Below, in pieces: positions 9,018 through 22,101 of a DNA stretch of 64,000 nucleotides (positions are counted from its first letter, which is position 1; each line of letters begins with the position of its first letter). The position numbers and the translations under genes are program-made. Location of the stretch: NCBI GenBank assembly GCA_021018995.1, contig CM037596.1:90217184-90281183 (forward strand). The letters are read 5' to 3'. Below the pieces are notes generated by a model. It was not told the origin of the DNA, ran no database searches, and saw only the letters and a program-made list of their open reading frames with translations. Source of the DNA: Chloranthus sessilifolius (taxonomy: Eukaryota > Streptophyta > Magnoliopsida > Chloranthales > Chloranthaceae).

Positions 9018-11389
9018 TGTAACATTCCCAAAAATTTAGCGTTAAACAGTAACCTCAGGATGCGTGCCCGACTGATCACAGGTTTAACCAAGTATAAGTC
9101 AACTCGATGACTCTAGTTTCGACTTAGGTTGATGGTATGAGTGAGTGTGTAAGTGTATAGTTTAAAACTAAGTGAGAGATAGTATACACTTGTCTTGGGT
9201 ATATATGCTTAACACTAAGGCTAAGGAAGGGTTAAAGGGCTTAATAACTAAAGAGAAGTTATTTCAATTTGTTTTGGTTGGTGTGGAGTTAAGAAGAGAG
9301 AGAATGAGAGCAAGGAAGTAGTAAATGCTAGAGAGTTAATGTGGACTCCAAATTGAAGACGGGTTTGAGCATTTAACACCTGATTCGACGCGTGGGAACT
9401 CGTTGGAGTCGAAGCTAGGAGCCGTAGCCTTTGAGCCAAACCATTGAATCAACCAAGGGTTGATTTAAGGTGAGTCAATTTTGAAAATTTAAATGAATGT
9501 TGTTGTGCATAAATTCTAGGAATTAATAAGTTAAATGTTGAATTAAAAATGTAGAACAGAAAGGAAAATAGAAGGGGAAGGAAGCTGGAAGAAATGCCCC
9601 CAAGGGGCTGAGTTTCTGACCAAATCGATTGATAGATTTGAAAAATCGATCAATCGATTTTGGCCTGGAGGTTAATTGGGCAAAGTTGTCCGAAACCGAT
9701 TGATCGATTTGAAATCGATCAATCGATTTGTGAATTTCGATTAATCGATTTGAAATTGATTAATCGTTTGGGCACTTCCAGTGACTGGAAAATTAAGAGC
9801 TGAGAAAATCGATTGATCGATTTGAAAATCGATTAATCGAGTTTGGAATTTCGATTAATCGATTTGGGATCGATTAATCGATTTTGGGATTTCGATTAAT
9901 CAATTTTGGGAATCGATCAATCGATTTGGACAGTTTTTGTAGACTTTTGATTTTGACTTTGAGGTTCTTAGAGGGTCTTGTACCTTCTTCATTGCATTCT
10001 TCTTGATGCTTTGCTTGTGTTATGGTGTACCATAGGTGGTACGAGCGAATGCAAGTATGGAGAACCGCGTTAGACTTTGATACTTGGTGATTCGAACACG
10101 TGAGGTAGGGAACACCTTGAACATGTATTTTAAGAGCAAGAGCATGTATGTAGTGATATAGAAATGAGTAATTTGACATCTAAAACGAAATTCTAAGTGT
10201 GTGCATGTGCGAACACAAATAAATTAAATGAGAATGTGACGTCACAGGGGATGTGAATGTGTTAAAGGCATCTGTGTGATGCATTGAATTGGACATCCCA
10301 TGGATGTATACGATCATGTAAAGCAAGGTAAATGAGATTGATGAGGCCTAGTCTATTATAATTAGCACAATTACACGGTGAATAACTATATGTAGTGTAC
10401 TTGGTATTTAAAGTTTGAACAGAATACCCCACCGACGTGGTGGGATACCCACGACTGACGCGATAGGATATCCGTGACCGGTACGGCGGCCAATCCGTAC
10501 ACCAGTTGGACATCCCAGAGATGTATGTGTGAGACTTGAAATCCCGTCGCCTATGAGAAAGGGACCTGAGTAGTATTAAATGAATGAAAAAAGATATGAA
10601 AACTGTTTGATTAGACGACGATGGAGGGTATTCCATCGGACGCCCGATTCTTTAGTAAGTCGGGGAATATTTAAGTTACGATTTAAGTGCTTAGGCCGAA
10701 TCATTGTCTAATACAAGCAAGTTGAGAACAAATGAAAAGTGTAAAGTAACTAGTGACATCCAGTGCATCTTTTCAGTCATGTAAACTGTTTTTCTAGTAA
10801 ATTTATTGATATATCATGCTGTTAAATACCATGGAATATATGCGAAAGCTTGACTTATATGTTCATTCTGCTGTTTTCCTATTGAGCTATGATGTAGCTC
10901 ACCCTTTAAACTATACGTCGCAGGTCCCATACTTGCGGCTGCTGCTGCTTCTGGAGGCATAGATCCGGAGGATTCAGATTACGTGCCAGGGGAGGATCAG
11001 GAACCCTCTCACGAGGACTTGTAGAGAACCCCTGCGTACTTTGGTTCATTTTGAGAGTGTGTTTGTACGGCTTGATATGTCAAGCCCTTTTGAGAAAATG
11101 TAATTATACAATGATATATTTTTTTGGCGAACCATCTAGGGTGATCCTGTTTTGCATCGATGGTTCAGGTCGATTTTTCTGTTCATGCGTTGGCATGGAA
11201 TGAGAACTGTTTTTCGAGCTTTTATTTTAGAATAATATATCATTAATGCATGCTCGATTCAATTCATATGCTTTACTTTGGTTAGTCATTGCTTAGTTAT
11301 ACCAATGTTCCGTACAGGTAAATGGGGCACGACCTTGAGGGTCATACTGATGGCACGAGTTTTGGGGTGCCAAAATTTAGGCTGTCACA
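9018..11389 (+). mobile_element. Solo LTR S1 (2.37 kb), Ty3-type
   Basis: It begins TGTAACATTCCC and ends AGGCTGTCACA, with a 5-bp duplication AGCTA at 9013-9017 and 11390-11394. The TG..CA ends, the duplication and the lack of any internal coding region point to a solo LTR left by recombination. Near 10888-10920 is a GATGTAGCTCACCC...CGTCGCAGGTCCC segment that also appears, reverse-complemented, in S4, so they are one family. Palindromic ATCGAT motifs cluster at 9620-9935. Confidence 0.8.
9620..9935. repeat. Cluster of ATCGATTAATCGAT / ATCGATCAATCGAT palindromes
   Basis: Many near-palindromic 12-14 bp motifs built on ATCGAT occur inside solo LTR S1 in head-to-tail phrases with GATTTGAAA spacers. 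They are related to the palindromes in S3, S4 and the Athila-like element. Confidence 0.8.
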
Positions 11390-11535
11390 AGCTATGTGCT
11401 AGTTCCAAAAGCCCGATAAAAATCTGCTTATTTAAGCCTGGTCCGAATCTTGCCTGACTTGATCAGGTCAGATATGGGCTAGATTATAATTGGCCCGTTT
11501 AAGGCCCGACCCGGCTGGCTGACAACTAAAGTAGG

Positions 11536-12564
11536 GTGAAAATAAAAGGAGGTAAAATATGCTACTAACACAGAAAAGGAGATAGAGAGAGTAGCTTTGG
11601 TTCTCACTCGGAGATTGGTGTGGTTAACATAAGATTGGATCTTTGCAAGCAATTCGAGGGGAAGAAGGAAGGTGGGCAATTACTTGATGCACCTTTCCTG
11701 CTTCTTCACATACAGACCTCTTGTCCTGAGATGCTTTCTGCAGAAGTTGAAGCTGCTGTGGTAGCACCATAAGTTAATAGAGCTTATATAACTCACTTAC
11801 TCCAAAAGTTGTGTAAAATATATAGTTGTTTTAGAAACAATTATCTTTAAGGCAAATGCTAATATCAGAGTCTTCATTGGATCTCTAAATGTTTGGCAAA
11901 GTTGCTTCAAAAAAGCACATTTTATTATAAAATCTTGGGTGAGAAGCACTTTCCACCCAAAGACTTGGGTCCTGTTTGCAAAGTTGCATCTGAAAAGCAC
12001 TTTTCAGAGGAAGACATGCTTGACTGAGAGAAACTTTATGAAATATGTTAAACCTCTAGTAGTTGAAATAGATTTTTCTTGCTTCTGAAAATAGTGTTTT
12101 AGAGAAGTAGCCTAAAACTACTTCTCAAATATTAGTTTATTAAAAAAGAAAATGGCAATGTTGCTTCTCAAATAACACATCATGTCACTTCTTATATAAC
12201 ATTTTCTTTAAAAGTGTTTTTTTGGAAAAGAGTTGCCAAACAAGGCATTGGCCACCTCTAGCTGAAAATAGAGAAGCAGCTTCTCCAAACACACCATTTT
12301 CAATTGAAAGTGGCCATATCATTCTAACACAATCTTGTTTGGCGAAGTTGATTCCAAAAAGCCCTTTTAAGGGTAAAATATTGGGTGAGAAGCGCATTAT
12401 ACCCAAGGACTTGGCCACGTCTATCACTTTCAATTGCAGGTGGCTATGTCCTTAGGTGGATAATGTTTCTCACTCAATATTTTATCCTAAAAAATTCTTT
12501 TCGGAATTAAGTTTGTCAAAGAGGGGCCAAATTTGCTTACCATGGGTAAGCTTTTATTAGATTC
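11536..12564. other. Degenerate MITE-like sequence, no gene
   Basis: It contains repeated decayed phrases such as GTTTGGCAAAGTTGCTTC, GTTTGCAAAGTTGC and TTGGGTGAGAAGC in both orientations (11890-12530), suggesting one or more old inverted-repeat elements. No coding region is recognised. Confidence 0.35.
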
Positions 12565-12584
12565 AATCACTACGTGAAAAAGCC

Positions 12585-12780
12585 CAAAAAACCACTGCCT
12601 TAAATAGTGATTTTTTCAAAAAACTACTGTCTTTGACAGTGGTTTTTTTTCAAATTATCGCCTAAACAATTGTAAAAAAGGTGGTTTTTTACCACTATAC
12701 AAGGGCGGTTTATGAAGTTCATAAACCAGCATCTTGTATAGTGTAAAATAAAACCACTCCTTTTTACATTTAAGCGTTTT
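12585..12780. repeat. CACTA subterminal repeat region (left)
   Basis: Several direct and inverted copies of an AAACCACT / AGTGGTTTT motif with spacers, plus an inverted pair around 12700-12745 (CTATACAAG and CTTGTATAG). Such arrays bind transposase in known CACTA elements. The matching right array is at about 21140-21225. Confidence 0.7.
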
Positions 12781-13305
12781 TTATACAAAATTTTTTTTAA
12801 AAAAAAATTACGTCGACAATTTTTTATGCAAATTTTTTAAAATAATATTTTTTATGCTTTTTTAATGCAATATTTTTATGCTTTTGTAATACTTTTTTAA
12901 TGCTTTAAAAAATTATATAAAGAAAAAAAGCTATTAATCTCATATTCAAGCACATCCATAAATAAAATAGATGCCAAATTCTTTTATTCAAACAAAATAT
13001 TGCATTTCAACCTATGATCCAACCTTTCAAATCAATCAAATATTTTAAACTTTACATGCTCAATCCTTTTATTCCAAAAAAAAAAAAGAGTTAACAATCT
13101 AAGGACCCCATGACCTAGTTTCATAATTAAAAAAATATATATATATGCTTCGCCTCTCGCCAAAATATCCCCGTCCCTAGTGATCCGTTTGAAGTGGGCT
13201 TCAAATCAGAAAAGTTTTACTGAAATCAAAAGGAGAACGTAATTAAATATTTATGATATTAAGCAATTAAATTGAGATATTGATGACTTCTCACTACAAA
13301 ATGGT

Positions 13306-13375
13306 ATCAAAGACTTGCGTGTTTGTGGAGAAGAGGAAGAAACTATAGAACACATTTTCCTTTCATGCCCGTGAG
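13306..13375 (+). mobile_element. LINE zinc-binding domain scrap
   Basis: The plus strand reads LRVCGEEEETIEHIFLSCP, the short cysteine/histidine motif near the end of plant L1 reverse transcriptase ORFs. Nothing LINE-like was recognised next to it, so it is a short relic. Confidence 0.55.
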
Positions 13376-14758
13376 ACAAGTATGAGCCTCATTTCTCACT
13401 GGTTTTGGGATAAACATGTCGAGTGATCATCTTGCAAAAAGCTCATGTCAGTATGATAAATTAAGCATGCAAGCATCTTAGAACACCAGAATCAACAAAT
13501 TGATGCAACTTAGATGATGTTTGATGTCACGAGACAATGTCACAAGAACCACATGCTCACAGTTGCATCTTTTTTTTTTACAGCCAGCTTTCAATTGTAG
13601 CCTCTGTTCTTTGCGATCATTTTTTATTCACCTCTCTTCAATAACCAATTAAAGAAAAATAAAGAGATGCATATAAGGCAAAAAAATTGTTCATAAATCT
13701 CACATATGACAATTTTCACATTGAGTACATAAAAATATGCTGGCCTACACATTTCCAAGTCACCAACGGGATTTTTAAGCTATGGTGCCCTCATCTCGCT
13801 TTAAAAGAAAGAACCAAAATTTGATAACGAGATGCATTACGTAACAAAGTCAAATTGACCCATTTTATGCCCCATACAATGGGCAAACATAAATAAAATA
13901 TATTATCAATCCTATTTCAGATTTTTAAACGAAAAAAATCATTAAAACAAAGATATACCAATTCAAACAAGATTTAGACCATGTGATATATAAAGATGCC
14001 CATCAAAAAGGTAAAGTGACGTTATATAGCATTTATATTTGAGCTAGATACGAGCGAATCAAACACCATCAATCGATATCGAAAGCATTCAAGTAAAGGC
14101 GAAGTGCCATCGACTTTCAAAATGTGATTAGACATAAGCCCCAACGCCCAAAATACTCTCAATACCAGCGAGAATGATGTTGAATCCATCCATATATATG
14201 GTAGATGTAAATATCTGATAAAATTTTCTCATACTACAAATGAGAAGTTCTAGGAGGAAGGAAAATGGATAAAAGTCAAATAGACCTTGTATAGCTTAAG
14301 TCAGACTCAGACTCTACTGTTTGAATGGGAATATGCCTTGCCAACTTGAGTCACCTCGTCTGTGCAAAGAAATAGAGACTTTCTCAGTAATAGAAACAAC
14401 AAGAATTTTATTTTTTGAGAGGTAATAGTTATAGGGAGGGAAGCACCCAAAAAAACTTTTAGATTTAAATCTCATCTCAGGTAATGGTGGATGGCTGGCC
14501 ATGGATTCGTGATGACTTGTTTGCTGGTGATCTGTGGTTATGGCTACAAAATTAGTTGTTAATAGAGCCAATAAATTAGTAATGAGGGGGGATAAACAAG
14601 TTTTAGTAATAAGAGACGAAGTTTTTTAATTTAATTTATTTATTTTTAATTTATTTATGCTCATATATCCTATGACGATGCACTTGTGTTGCCTTACTCC
14701 AACTAGTGGGCGACTGCAGGGAATGATTTATATCTTTTACTTCGTTTGTAAAAGCAAT

Positions 14759-14781
14759 ACACACACACACACACACACACA
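14759..14781. repeat. (CA)n microsatellite
   Basis: An uninterrupted CA run inside the CACTA element. Confidence 0.9.
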
Positions 14782-15704
14782 TAGTCAGGGAGCAGCCAGG
14801 CTGGAAGAAAGAAAACCCAACCTCAAAAAGAACAACTGAATGCAAATCATAGCTAGGACTTGGGGGACCCCAAGGCATTAGAAAAAACTACGGGAGCTAG
14901 CCTCAATAGCCATTTGAAAAACCATCCCAGACATCGCTTCTTGTCCAAGAACTCGTTGCCAACAGAGCAAACAAGAGCTAATCTCATCCCATTGATAACC
15001 CAAGAGACTTTACAAACCTGTTATCCATTTATTTCTTTTTAGCTTTTTGCAAAGCCAGATCATCCGGTCCTATACACAATTGTCATCAATTTAACTATCA
15101 GTGTTTTGTACTACTGCTATCCTTTTTTTTTCTTTTGATAGATAAAAGTTGGTAAATTATAGAACTACATATTATGAGATCAGATGGAAAAAGAAGATTT
15201 TGAAAAAAAATGGAAGAGGAAAAGAAAGATAAGAAAACAAAGTTTAGGGGAAAATGATCTTTGGGTAACATCTAATTCTCTAGCCCTTCTATATTAAACT
15301 GAAGAGAAAATTACAAGTATGTCATCATGATAAAAGGACCAAAAACTGATAAACACACACAGCAATAAAGAATTAAGGTTTGTGTTTAATTTCTGCTTCA
15401 ATCTTCTTCCATCCTTCTTAATCTCTTACTCCTTTTATCACATCGAAGTGATATAAGGGCAAGTTGAACACTGACTAATTGATTCTAAAGTGTTTCATTC
15501 ATTAAGTTAGAGAACTTGCCATGAGGAAATCATGGTAGGGGAGGAATAGGAGGCGGACGTTGGCAAGAACCTTTCTCTATGAGCAAATAGATCAGCTAGT
15601 TCACTAAGTACTATGCCAGGTCGGAAATCTATCCCACCTAGAGGAGATTCCTCTTACTCGTGATCTGGGATGAGAGCCATGAACATCAATCTGATGATTG
15701 TGTC

Positions 15705-15960
15705 CAATGTATCAAACTCGATAGGTATCGTGTCATCGCCCATTATCGGCTGATACGGAAACAGAATCACTGATATTGTATTGGCTAATATTTTTTTTTT
15801 GAAAAAAACAAACAAACATAGATATAGAAAAAATTATTGTATCGGCCGACATCGACCAGATCACCGATACCAATACCACCGCTACTGTATGGCAGTGGTA
15901 TTGGTATCGGTTCTCGACGAAACCGATACTTATCGGTATTGGCCAAGTTTTGATACCATG
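15705..15960. mobile_element. hAT MITE, CAAGGTwTCAAA family, inside CACTA element
   Basis: The ends CAATGTATCAAACTCG and, reverse-complemented, CATGGTATCAAAACTTGG are inverted repeats. The 8-bp flanks ATTGTGTC (15697-15704) and ATCGTGTC (15961-15968) differ at one base. The interior is full of inverted CGATACC / GGTATCG motifs. The ends resemble those of the transposase-bearing element at 22674-29436. Confidence 0.65.
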
Positions 15961-16606
15961 ATCGTGTCTTCGACGAAATTGATGAGAACCAATACTCATA
16001 TCAATATCATAGTCCATTGAAAGACCAATTAGTTCAAGCAATGGAACTAAAGAGTAACTACCATAGTAACAGGATTGATATTGTGGATTTTCACGAACAT
16101 TCCAAAGACAAAGTGACATTTTAGATCAGATAGAAAGTATCGAAAAATTCTTTGAGTAGAGGAAAGGCTCGTTGCAAGGTCAAGTTTGTAAGTGTTGAGT
16201 TGAAGGGTTCGACCCAATTATCATGAAGCAATGGAACTAAAGAGTAACTACCATAGTAACCGGATTAATATTGCGGATTTTCAGTGGAACATTCCAGTCA
16301 AGTGACTTTTTAGATCGGACAGAAAGTAACGAAAAGTTCGTTGAGTAGAAGGAAAGGCTCATCACAAGGTCAAGTTTGTAAATGTCGAGTTAAAGGGTTC
16401 CACTCAATTATCATGGAAGTGATTGAATGAGTGGAAACAGCGAGCTGGAAAGAGACAAATTACAACATGGGACAAGATGAAAGGTAAGCTTCAGCAAAAG
16501 TTTTAACATTCAGATTATAAGCAAGAACCCCAAAAAAAATACCATTTACAGTATTTAAGCTAAATTAGGACTGTTATTGCCAAAAAAAAATTCATAAAAA
16601 ACTTAC

Positions 16607-16727
16607 AAAACTTTCAGGTTCGGGTTCTGAGACAAGGTTGAAAGAATGGGTCCCATCAAACAGACCCTTACATACCATGGCAGCATAGGCATCAATTTTC
16701 CCTTGGCGAGCAGACTTGTTAAGGCCC
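16607..16727 (-). pseudogene. Captured exon 2 of an unidentified gene
   Basis: On the minus strand an acceptor CTTTTAG (16734-16728) is followed by codons reading GLNKSARQGKIDAYAAM, then VCKGLFDGTHSF, then SEPEPESF, ending at a strong GTAAGT donor (16606-16601). An earlier donor, GTATGT at 16675, would end the exon after AAM. It joins in phase with the exon at 16983-17051 through a split ATG codon. I do not recognise the protein. It sits inside a CACTA element that lacks its own transposase, so gene capture is the simplest reading. Promoter, start and end of the parent gene are missing. Confidence 0.5.
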
Positions 16728-16982
16728 CTAAAAGAAAACAAAAAAAAAGGCTGACATGTTAGCCATCAAGGTGATTTAAGTAGACAAGTTCAAAGATCTA
16801 TTGCTTCTCTCTCTGTTTTAATTGGTACCCTGTTTGGGCCCCTCCATGGCTTATGATCACCCTACCCTCCTGAGAAATACTTGTTTTCTATTTTCATTAT
16901 TGAACTAGTAGATGAGGTTTGCATTTAAAAAATGAAAAAAAAATCATAAGCATCATTAATGATGTTGTGATAGAGGAATTAC

Positions 16983-17051
16983 ATATTAATCATAAAGTCA
17001 ACAGCCTCTGTTGATGTCCCATGTTCGTCCTGCAGATACACTCTCCAACCC
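16983..17051 (-). pseudogene. Captured exon 1 of the same unidentified gene
   Basis: On the minus strand, a pyrimidine-rich acceptor ending CTCACAG precedes 69 nt reading GWRVYLQDEHGTSTEAVDF and MIN, with donor GTAATT at 16982. The phase (1 + 22 codons + 2) matches the next exon. No stop is present. It lies about 250 bp before the second exon, a normal intron distance, and the retained intron argues for a DNA-level capture. Confidence 0.5.
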
Positions 17052-20000
17052 CTGTGAGATTAAGAAAGATTGAAATTAGCAAAAGGGCATTTGAGGTACA
17101 CTATAGCTGCGGAATTTTTGCAAGAAGATCAGGTAATTTTGGTTTAATTTAAGGTAACTCCTATGTTACCCATCTCAAGTACATTTGACCATTGCAGGTA
17201 CCTACCAAATACCTAAGATTCTTTTCACTGCATAAATCTATAATAATAACTGGATTGGAATGAAACCACACCAAGGAGGCCATAAAGTCATTAGAGGCTA
17301 CCCTAGGGCCTACAAATCAGTAATCAATCATTTCAGATTCTAAGGGTTTCTGGATAAATTCCACTGATGTAAATAATTGTGTTAGCGACAAACACAGAAT
17401 TTGTTTTAAGACTTTTTAGTGAGTATTCAAAAAATTGCTAGCTTCTTATTTATCTTAATTAGGTTGAGAGGGCTCAAATTCTAGGTACAACTCGGTAATT
17501 AACCCCGACTCTTCCCCCCAATAGAAAACGATTAAACGAATACCAAGAACAATTGAATACTCAAATAACTCAGTAATTTTTCTATCAACTTGACATGTGA
17601 GTAGTAATTGGATATGCGAAGAAAGTACTGAAAATAGGCATCTGATCCCTGACCCATTGGCAGTCTCTAGCCTATCTTTTGCTGAAGTATGATCAAGCCT
17701 TGAGAATAGGGAAGTTGAAATACGGTCAAGCCTCTAAATTGGCACCATTGGACTCATTTATGCCCATTTTGTGTATGGGGATCATAGCATAAAACAGTAC
17801 TGATGGTTTCGTAATCTCAACTTCTTGAAGGTTATGTTTGATAAACTTGGAATTCAACTCTTGAAAGTGAATTAGCACTTTTATCCTCACTTCGAATTTG
17901 CTTGAAAATGACACTTCCTTTGTTTGAATATGTTGTATGGGAAGTAATTTTCCTAGAATTACAATTTCACTATTTGATTAGATTCCCTAGGAAATGAATT
18001 CTTTGTGAAATTGAAAAAGAGTATTTTTGGCAAATGGTAATAAAAGAAAGAAATTAAAATTTAAGATACTTCATTCTAATTGTTTCATAATGACTATTTT
18101 GTCCCATGAAATTGGCGCTTCACCCATTGCATGAGTGGAATTTATTTTAGCTGTGATAAAATTGGTGAGTGAAAGTAAATTCCACTTATGAGCCCTACTT
18201 CTATTCACTTCCATTCCCTTAAATTCTAATGCTAGCAGAGGAGCATACAAGCAACCCCAAATGGGGCCCTTGAGATTCAAGACAACAAAACAATCAGCTA
18301 CTCTTACCATTTGTGGATTTTTAATGTCAAGCTTGTACTTAGACTAATTTCTAAAGGGATGCCACACCAATTGTTGAATGTCCTCTATATTCGTTTCTAG
18401 TGGGCACTTTTGGGATCTTTGAGAGTTACCCAATGGTGGCGTGGTCATTAATTTGACATTGGTCATTAGTTTGACTTGCTTCTCTAATAGGTTAGAGTTA
18501 GACCATTCAATATTTGAAGCATATGTATGATGGTATCTAAATATGGGGGTAATTCGATACTTTCACATGTACGAGAGTAGTAACACCTTACACATGTCAG
18601 CAAATTTAAAATTCATAAATACCCAGAAGGTAATAAAAAATCCAGTTTTCTAGAACGTTTTGAACAATTTGAATCATGTTTTTCTAGCATGCCTTGACTG
18701 CTTTGAATCACAAGATACAAATATTTTTTAACTTTATTCTTGGCAAAATAAATATTTGTATCGAATAAATATCAGTTTTCTAAAACATACATGCAACCCT
18801 TTAAAAATTGTTGGTTGCATCAGATCTAATTATGGAGATCGTGTTTTACCGGATCTTCTACACAATAGATTTTGAGATCATTTCGCACTGATTTGATGGC
18901 TAGTTTTTTATTGCGCATGTCATTGCTTCCTAAAAAATAACTCAGTAATTTTTTTTTGATCGGTAAATGCACAAACTATTATATTAAAAAGAAACAGCGA
19001 GAAGCTGGCCGAGAACAATAGTCACTCTGACCAAAAAAGAAGGAAGCAGGCCACCCGTCAGATGAAGGAAAAGCCCCAGGCCTAGCCGGGCCACCCATAA
19101 GCACATTAAGTCATGGGCAGACTTCATGACCATCCCAATTTTCATCTTTTTAGTAGTGTGTAATTAGTAAAAAGTTCTGTCGATCTGTTTGTTTCTGTCT
19201 TGCCTCCTAGCAGAACATTTATCTTTGTTCCTTGTGAAAAGTGGACTACGGAACAACCCTTTAAAATTGAATAGATGGATATTCATGCTTCCATAATTCT
19301 GAGGGTAGATTTACTTTAAGTAATAAATGCCTCCACCTTTCTCTCTCGCTCTCTCACACCCTCTAGAATACCAGCACAGATCACTGGAGAAAGAAAAAAG
19401 CCAAGGGAAAAAAAAAGAAGCCATAATGGTATAGGGAATGATGAAGAAATGGAGGAAAGTTTTGAGGCAAAAACAAGAAGGAACAAAAAAATAAGTTGGT
19501 TGCAAACCTTGTGGACAGAATTACAAGTTTATAGCATTGTCCTAATAATCTAGGATGTACTAGTAAGTATTAACTTTTTAAATGTTTCTGAGCTTTTATC
19601 TGATTTTATTATTTAATTTATCATTATTTTTAAACCTCATTTGCAGACATTTTTACTGTTGGTAAAGGAAAACATAGTGAAGGGAACATAACATTGGCTT
19701 TTGTAACTAAAGATACCAAATGTAAAATAATTGTATGATCTCATGGAAACAATATGTTATGTAGGTAGCAGGGTAATTGTAGTTTCCTCTTTATATTAGA
19801 CCATAGGACTTCCTTGCGGTTCCATAATGTTTAATCAGTACATTGTGCAGAGTTATAATATTAAGTCATTATTGAGAACTCCATATATGCAAGGTAACTG
19901 TAAGATTTCTTCTGAGTGGATCTTTGAGAAGCTTCTCATTGTTAGTTCCAACATCAATCATCACAGAAGTACCTACGGTGGAAAAAATATTATAAATTCA

Positions 20001-21130
20001 ACGGTTGAAACTTGAAATCCTTTGTGATAAGGAGACGGTGATAGAAAATCAAGAATACTAAAAAAACAAATAAAAACAATATCAATTGGTCACATTTATC
20101 TAAAGCAAGATGACTACAGAAATAGGGAATAATGAATCTATTAGAGCGATGATCCAGGAATTGGATATAAAAAATTGACAATCTTTCAGTAGATTAAAAC
20201 CATTGCGGTGTCATATACAAAGTTCAATGACATATTATTGGAAATCAATCCAATTCCATGCTTTTGTAAGATATTCTGAGGGTTATTTCGCATAGATGAG
20301 TAAAAACAAATGTATAAACTGGTTTTAACAAGGCAGGATAGACGTATTGGTCTGGAATTGTCCAAAGAAACCTTTATAAAACATGAACAGAAGGCTACTG
20401 CAGAACCGAAGATAATAAAAAAAATTGAAGGAGATATTTAAAACTTAAGGAGATATTCAAAACTGAAGATTAATATAGTGATTAATCTTCCCTTTTTATT
20501 TCCTTCGCCAACTAGGGTTTGAGACAATTTTGGAGCTCTAATTTTACTATTTGGCCTGTGGAAATCCAGATTTGGAACCCTAATTTTACTATTTGGTAGA
20601 TAGAAATTGGGATTGCGGATGAAATAAAACAAGTTCAAAGATCTACCTTTTTTATATGCAATTTGACTCCGAAAATGCCAAAATCTCTTTCGTTTCACTC
20701 GAATCTGCCATTAACGAACTGTTGAAGGTGAAAATTTGGAGAGAAATGGAATCACAAAGGTCGGATGATGAGGTCTAATGTGTGTCGTCTCCATCGCCTC
20801 TGATTAGGATGAAAAATGCCATTACCATCGTCATCGCCTCTAATTTTCACCCCCAATCATAGACTTCAGCGAGTGGCTTGAGAGGGATGAGAGAAGATCC
20901 ATAACGATGGATTCTTAAAAATGAGGTTGAATGGATAAAAAACAAAGAAAGGGGGATGGAGGCTAGGGTTTCGAAGAGGGAGAGAAAGCGAGAGAGAGGA
21001 GAGGAGGCGAAGAGGTGAGAGAGGTCCTGGAGACGATGAGGGAGGCGGAGAGAAAAGAGTTATATAGTTTTTGAATTAGGGCTTCTTCTGGGTCGGCCCG
21101 ACAGTTTTGCATGAGATTTGAACGGGTCAT
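17052..21130. other. CACTA interior, no gene recognised
   Basis: AT-rich sequence with only short open frames. A segment at 18956-19130 resembles a LINE 3' tail but was too weak to call. The 20440-21150 part, just inside the right end, is purine-rich on the minus strand in places (AGAGAGGAGAGG around 20980-21000) and could be a transposon leader region. Confidence 0.3.
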
Positions 21131-21243
21131 TGTTTTAACTTCAAAAACCACTGTTTAGGGAGTGCAATATTCCACCACTATTTTAAGCAGTGATTTATTT
21201 TTTGCTGCTATAGTGGTTTTTCCTTCATTTTGATGTAGTGAAT

Positions 21244-21810
21244 GTAGTCAATAATTTCAACATAGTTAGCACATGTCACTCTCAAACCTGATTTTCATGT
21301 CACTTTTAGGGATGTGTGCCACATGGAATCAAAATCTGACTGCATGATGGTACATCCATGGTCTCAAGATCAATCCTATGGTAGATTGGGATAAAAATGA
21401 TCCCCATCGTCACATTTAAAGCAATCAATGATTTTCATCATAGACGCCCTTAGTAATTTGGAAGGTGGGAATAGAGCAACCCACTATAAAATTAGGGGGC
21501 TGCTACTAACCCCCACCAAATACTAAACACATCCCCTAGAAAGTAGGGTTGAAACCCTTGACTGCTTTAAAGGATGATGGCAATTATTTTTTGTTCCAAT
21601 CTTCTACACAACAGCTCTTGAGATCATGGGCATATCATCAAACGATCAGCTTTTGACTCACGTGACACCAGCGCTAACCTGAGAATAAAAATGGAGAAAT
21701 GAAATTTCCAAGTGATCAAAAGCTTGTGAGGAAGAAGAGAGGATTTGATGGCCAAATGCATGGAGTACAGCTGATGAAGCCATTATTGCTTTCACTAATA
21801 CACCCATTAT
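21244..21810. other. No identifiable feature
   Basis: Spacer between the CACTA element and the large solo LTR S2. Before S2 inserted, it ran directly into the sequence now at 35479. Confidence 0.3.
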
Positions 21811-22020
21811 CTTTTTGTAACGACCCTGATTTTTTTTGACAAAGTTGAATCTTTTACTTGTGACGAGAATGTGATCTTTTGGCTAGTTTGACTTTAGTCA
21901 AATATTTCACGCGTTAACTCGAAGTGTGCCAAAACCCAAATCCAAATCTTAACCTTATTTAATTAATCAAACTTGTGATTGAGCATTGGTGACTCCAAGC
22001 CTAGACAGTAGACAACGACA

Positions 22021-22023
<3 letters not shown>

Positions 22024-22100
<77 letters not shown>
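22024..22100. repeat. (TA)n(TG)n compound microsatellite
   Basis: A TA run followed directly by a TG run. A separate (AC)n(TC)n run lies at 22345-22373. Confidence 0.95.

Positions 22101-22101
<1 letters not shown>

Larger units (their letters stand above)
8737..11527. mobile_element. GC-rich hAT-type MITE split by a solo LTR
   Basis: An exact 8-bp duplication AAAGTAGG lies at 8729-8736 and 11528-11535. Without the inserted LTR the element is about 414 bp. Its arms are GGCC/CCGG-rich (AGAGGGCCAGG at left, GGCCCGACCCGGCTGGCTG at right) as in common plant hAT MITEs, but the terminal inverted repeat itself is poor. Confidence 0.6.
12568..21240. mobile_element. CACTA element, 8.7 kb, no transposase seen, carries host exons
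   Basis: The left end is CACTACGTGAAAAAGCCC and the reverse-complemented right end is CACTACATCAAAATGAAGG. Both continue into AAAAACCACT-type subterminal repeats (12590-12780 and 21140-21225). The 3-bp duplication is AAT at 12565-12567 and 21241-21243. The terminal CACTA motif, 3-bp duplication and subterminal motif clusters define this superfamily. I find no TNPA/TNPD-like protein, so the element is non-autonomous. It contains a LINE scrap, a hAT MITE, and a pair of spliced exons from another gene. Confidence 0.85.

Noticed and set aside
18953-19130. LINE 3' tail-like segment (TTTTTTTTGATCGGTAAATG)
   Set aside because: It resembles plant LINE tails only in its first bases; no coding remnant or duplication could be seen.
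20438-20698. 86-codon minus-strand frame with repeated PNSKIR words
   Set aside because: A short internal duplication in non-coding CACTA sequence explains it; no protein family recognised.
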